Assembly: GCA_028714595.1 (NCBI GenBank) | Contig: JAQTMD010000073.1 | Location: forward strand, 1-7,244 | Direction of reading: 5' to 3' | Origin: Candidatus Omnitrophota bacterium | GTDB taxonomy: Bacteria; Omnitrophota; Gorgyraeia; Gygaellales; Profunditerraquicolaceae | Length of the DNA stretch: 7,244 bases | Part shown: positions 5,443 through 7,244 of the stretch, piece by piece | Layout: every line of letters begins with the position of its first letter | Numbering within the stretch: position 1 is the first letter of the stretch | Made by a program: the position numbers and the translations under genes | Notes under the pieces: generated by a model | Database searches by the model: none | What the model was told of the DNA's origin: nothing | What the model saw: the letters and a program-made list of their open reading frames with translations, nothing else

Positions 5443-6849
5443 GTGAAACGCATAATCGGAATACTGTTGACAGTCTGCTTTGTGTTACCTGTTGTGGCCT
5501 GGGCGCAGGCTGCTGCACCGTCCGCGGGAGCCGGTTCGTCGGATGAGGTGCAGTTCAAGTGGGGCGGGGCATTGCGTTTACGCAACGAATACTGGCGGAA
5601 CTGGAAGGACATGGACAATGAAGGCCTGGACAACCGCAACTTTTTCAGGATAAAGTCCACACTGTGGGGACAGGCTGATTACGGTACAGACCTTACCGGC
5701 TATATGCGTCTGGCCAATGAGTTCAGGGTGCATACCTATTTCGGCGGCACCTCGGGTTCGTATCCCGACAAGACCTCAAGCAAGAAGGGTTACCACGGAG
5801 ACCTCAATGATATCCTCGTGGATAACCTCTACGCCGATGTGCGCAATGTCGTAGGTCTGCCCGTCGACCTTCGTTTGGGACGCCAGGATTTTCTCGGCGC
5901 CTACGGCGAAGGGTTCCTGATCATGGACGGTACCCCCGGAGACGGCTCGCGCACGTTCTATTTCAACGCCGCAAAAGCCGCCTGGCGCATCGATGAGGAG
6001 AACGTGCTTGACGTCATCGGCATCCAGGGTACCCGCGACGAGGAATACCTGCCGATCATCAACCGCGTGGAAATGGAGCGCAGGACCACCCCCACGCTGG
6101 ACAAGGCCCAGAACAGCCTGAACACCACCGATGAGGAAGCCCTGATCCTCTACTGGAAGAATAAGGGCATCGAGAACCTGAACCTTGAAGGCTACTACAT
6201 CTACAAGCATGAAGACGATGAAGGCGGTGCGGGTGCGCAAGCGCAGGATTCTGACCTTAACACCGTCGGCGGGTTTGCCAAGTATGTTATGGCGCCGTGC
6301 ACGTTGAGAGGCCAGTTGGCAACGCAGTTCGGCGATTACGGCACCGTTGACCGCGAAGGCCTGGGTGGCTATCTCTGGGTCGACCATGATTTCAAGGACG
6401 TGCAGTGGTCGCCGGTAGCAAGCCTCGGCTACGTGTACCTTTCCGGCGATGACCCCGCTACGTCCGATAACGAATCCTGGAATCCGCTGTTTTCCCGCTG
6501 GCCGAACTGGTCGGAGTTGTACTGTTTGAGCTACGGTGCAGAGACCGGGATATCGGCGTACTGGACGAACCTGTCCATGTTCGGGGCTGCGCTCAAGCTC
6601 AAGCCGACCGAGAAGATGAAGTTGAGTTTCTGGTTTTATCTCCTGCGGGCCAACGAGAACGTCGCTGCCAGCACGATATTCTCCGGGACCAGCAAGAACA
6701 GGGGATACATGCCCCAGGCGCGGATCGATTACGCGTTCAGCAAGAACGTCTCGGCGTATTTCCTCGCCGAATATTTCGTTCCCAAGAAATTCTACGTTGA
6801 GAAAGATCCAGCCCTGTTCCTGAGGACCGAAATCTCTATCAAATTCTAA
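5443..6849 (+). CDS. Alginate-export-family outer-membrane beta-barrel protein
   Basis: Predicted outer-membrane channel of the Alginate_exp (AlgE-like) family. Members outside Pseudomonas are usually porins for diverse, often anionic, solutes and do not imply alginate production. Seen: a Sec signal peptide at 1-21 (MKR, hydrophobic core, cleavage after AWA), then a barrel rich in alternating aromatic and polar strands. Family-like blocks are ALRLRNEYW (43-51), DNRNFFRIKSTLWGQADY (63-80), GYMRLANEFR (86-95), VDLRLGRQDF (141-150) and GEGFLIMDGTPGDGSRTFYF (155-174). The C-terminus is LRTEISIKF, with the terminal Phe typical of barrel assembly signals. At 468 residues the length fits. The start is GTG at 5443 with GAGGAGG (5431-5437) 5 bases upstream. 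No algD, alg8 or alg44 neighbours are present. Position after the symporter suggests outer-membrane entry of the same solute (inference). Confidence 0.85.
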   Translation: MKRIIGILLTVCFVLPVVAWAQAAAPSAGAGSSDEVQFKWGGALRLRNEYWRNWKDMDNEGLDNRNFFRIKSTLWGQADYGTDLTGYMRLANEFRVHTYFGGTSGSYPDKTSSKKGYHGDLNDILVDNLYADVRNVVGLPVDLRLGRQDFLGAYGEGFLIMDGTPGDGSRTFYFNAAKAAWRIDEENVLDVIGIQGTRDEEYLPIINRVEMERRTTPTLDKAQNSLNTTDEEALILYWKNKGIENLNLEGYYIYKHEDDEGGAGAQAQDSDLNTVGGFAKYVMAPCTLRGQLATQFGDYGTVDREGLGGYLWVDHDFKDVQWSPVASLGYVYLSGDDPATSDNESWNPLFSRWPNWSELYCLSYGAETGISAYWTNLSMFGAALKLKPTEKMKLSFWFYLLRANENVAASTIFSGTSKNRGYMPQARIDYAFSKNVSAYFLAEYFVPKKFYVEKDPALFLRTEISIKF

Positions 6850-6859
6850 CCACTACCGT

Positions 6860-6892
6860 CACAACCCCGGGGGTTGAACCCCCGGGGTTGTG
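6860..6892 (+). terminator. Long perfect GC-rich hairpin after the porin gene
   Basis: Sixteen-base arms, perfectly complementary around a single G (6876), form a stem of about 14 pairs with a TTGAA loop (6874-6878). Each arm also carries its own CCCCGGGG palindrome. It begins 10 bases after the porin stop. There is no U-tract on either side, so it may be a U-less terminator, a 3'-end stabiliser, or a dispersed genomic hairpin repeat. Confidence 0.6.
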
Positions 6893-6918
6893 GAATATCC
6901 GGTGCATGATTCGTATCC

Positions 6919-7244
6919 GTGGCCGCAAAATCCGTAAAAACCGTTTTTCTCTCCGGTGACCAGGCTCTGGCCCAGGGCGCCTATGAGGCAGGCGTACGTG
7001 TCGCCTGCTCGTATCCGGGGACGCCCGCGACCGAGATCCTCGAATATCTTACGCAGTTCGACGAGGTCGACGCCCAGTGGTCGGTGAACGAAAAGGTCGC
7101 CTTTGAGGTCGCGCTTGCCTCGTCCATTGCCGGCGTACGTTCCATCTATTCCTCCAAGCACGTAGGCTTGAACGTTGCCATGGATCCGCTGATGACCTCT
7201 GCCTACGTCGGCGTCAACGCAGGGTTCGTCGTCGTTTCAGCAGA
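6919..7244 (+). CDS. iorA: Indolepyruvate:ferredoxin oxidoreductase alpha subunit, N-terminal part
   Basis: IorA pairs with IorB to oxidise aryl-2-oxoacids (indolepyruvate, phenylpyruvate, hydroxyphenylpyruvate) to aryl-acetyl-CoA with reduction of ferredoxin, using thiamine diphosphate; it is part of anaerobic aromatic amino acid breakdown. Seen: the first 108 codons, covering the pyrimidine-binding domain of the 2-oxoacid:ferredoxin oxidoreductase superfamily. Matching motifs are FLSGDQALAQGAYEAGVRVA (10-29), SYPGTPATEILE (31-42), WSVNEKVAFEVA (54-65, with E58 as the likely TPP-activating Glu), KHVGLNVAMDPLMTSAY (80-96) and GFVVVSA (102-108). The gene runs off the window, so the C-terminal TPP and ferredoxin-like domains are not visible. 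GTG at 6919 is the only plausible start after the in-frame TGA at 6907. No ribosome binding site is evident, and only 26 bases separate it from the hairpin. Confidence 0.9.
   Translation, partial: MAAKSVKTVFLSGDQALAQGAYEAGVRVACSYPGTPATEILEYLTQFDEVDAQWSVNEKVAFEVALASSIAGVRSIYSSKHVGLNVAMDPLMTSAYVGVNAGFVVVSA

Noticed and set aside
5776..6387. Minus-strand open frame of 203 codons inside the porin gene
   Set aside because: The plus strand encodes a convincing outer-membrane barrel with signal peptide; the antisense product has no recognisable features.
5443..6849. Alginate biosynthesis and secretion locus
   Set aside because: Only the barrel family points to alginate; no polymerase, epimerase or lyase genes are present, and the family is widely used for other solutes.

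Overview
The window reads as a gene-dense, moderately GC-rich bacterial chromosome segment with every recognisable gene on the + strand. A double-membrane (Gram-negative type) cell is implied by a predicted outer-membrane beta-barrel with a Sec signal peptide and a terminal Phe, and by a CsgG-like lipoprotein. The mix (SpoIID/LytB-domain protein outside an obvious sporulation locus, CsgG-like lipoprotein, SSS symporter with a tiny accessory protein, alginate-export-family porin, IorA) recalls uncultured lineages such as Omnitrophota or other deep-branching Gram-negative phyla. That placement is an inference from gene content only. There are no mobile elements, CRISPR arrays, tRNA or rRNA genes.

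Layout. (1) Positions 3-1160: a SpoIID/LytB-type protein whose N-terminus probably lies upstream of the window. (2) 1161-1284: a spacer with a candidate promoter followed by three back-to-back inverted repeats. (3) 1285-3316: a tight three-gene run of a CsgG-like lipoprotein, a Nudix hydrolase of ADP-ribose pyrophosphatase type, and a fumarylacetoacetate-hydrolase-family enzyme. (4) 3317-3565: a 249-base spacer with a strong extended -10 promoter and a leader of about 158 nt that can fold almost completely into four consecutive stem-loops ending on the ribosome binding site. (5) 3566-6849: a transport unit of a 56-residue single-pass accessory protein, a 533-residue sodium:solute symporter and an alginate-export-family outer-membrane barrel. 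A U-less hairpin separates the symporter and porin genes. (6) 6850-7244: a perfect long hairpin, then the first 108 codons of indolepyruvate:ferredoxin oxidoreductase alpha subunit, cut by the window end.

How the parts may work together. The porin, symporter and accessory protein look like a two-membrane import route for one small, probably anionic solute, driven by sodium; the solute cannot be read from the sequence. IorA downstream handles aryl-2-oxoacids from aromatic amino acid breakdown, and the FAH-family enzyme cleaves or decarboxylates small oxoacids, so an organic-acid theme is possible but unproven. The most unusual element is the structured leader at 3408-3565. It has the architecture of a cis-regulatory RNA (riboswitch-like or protein-binding leader) controlling the symporter unit, and I do not recognise it as a known class.
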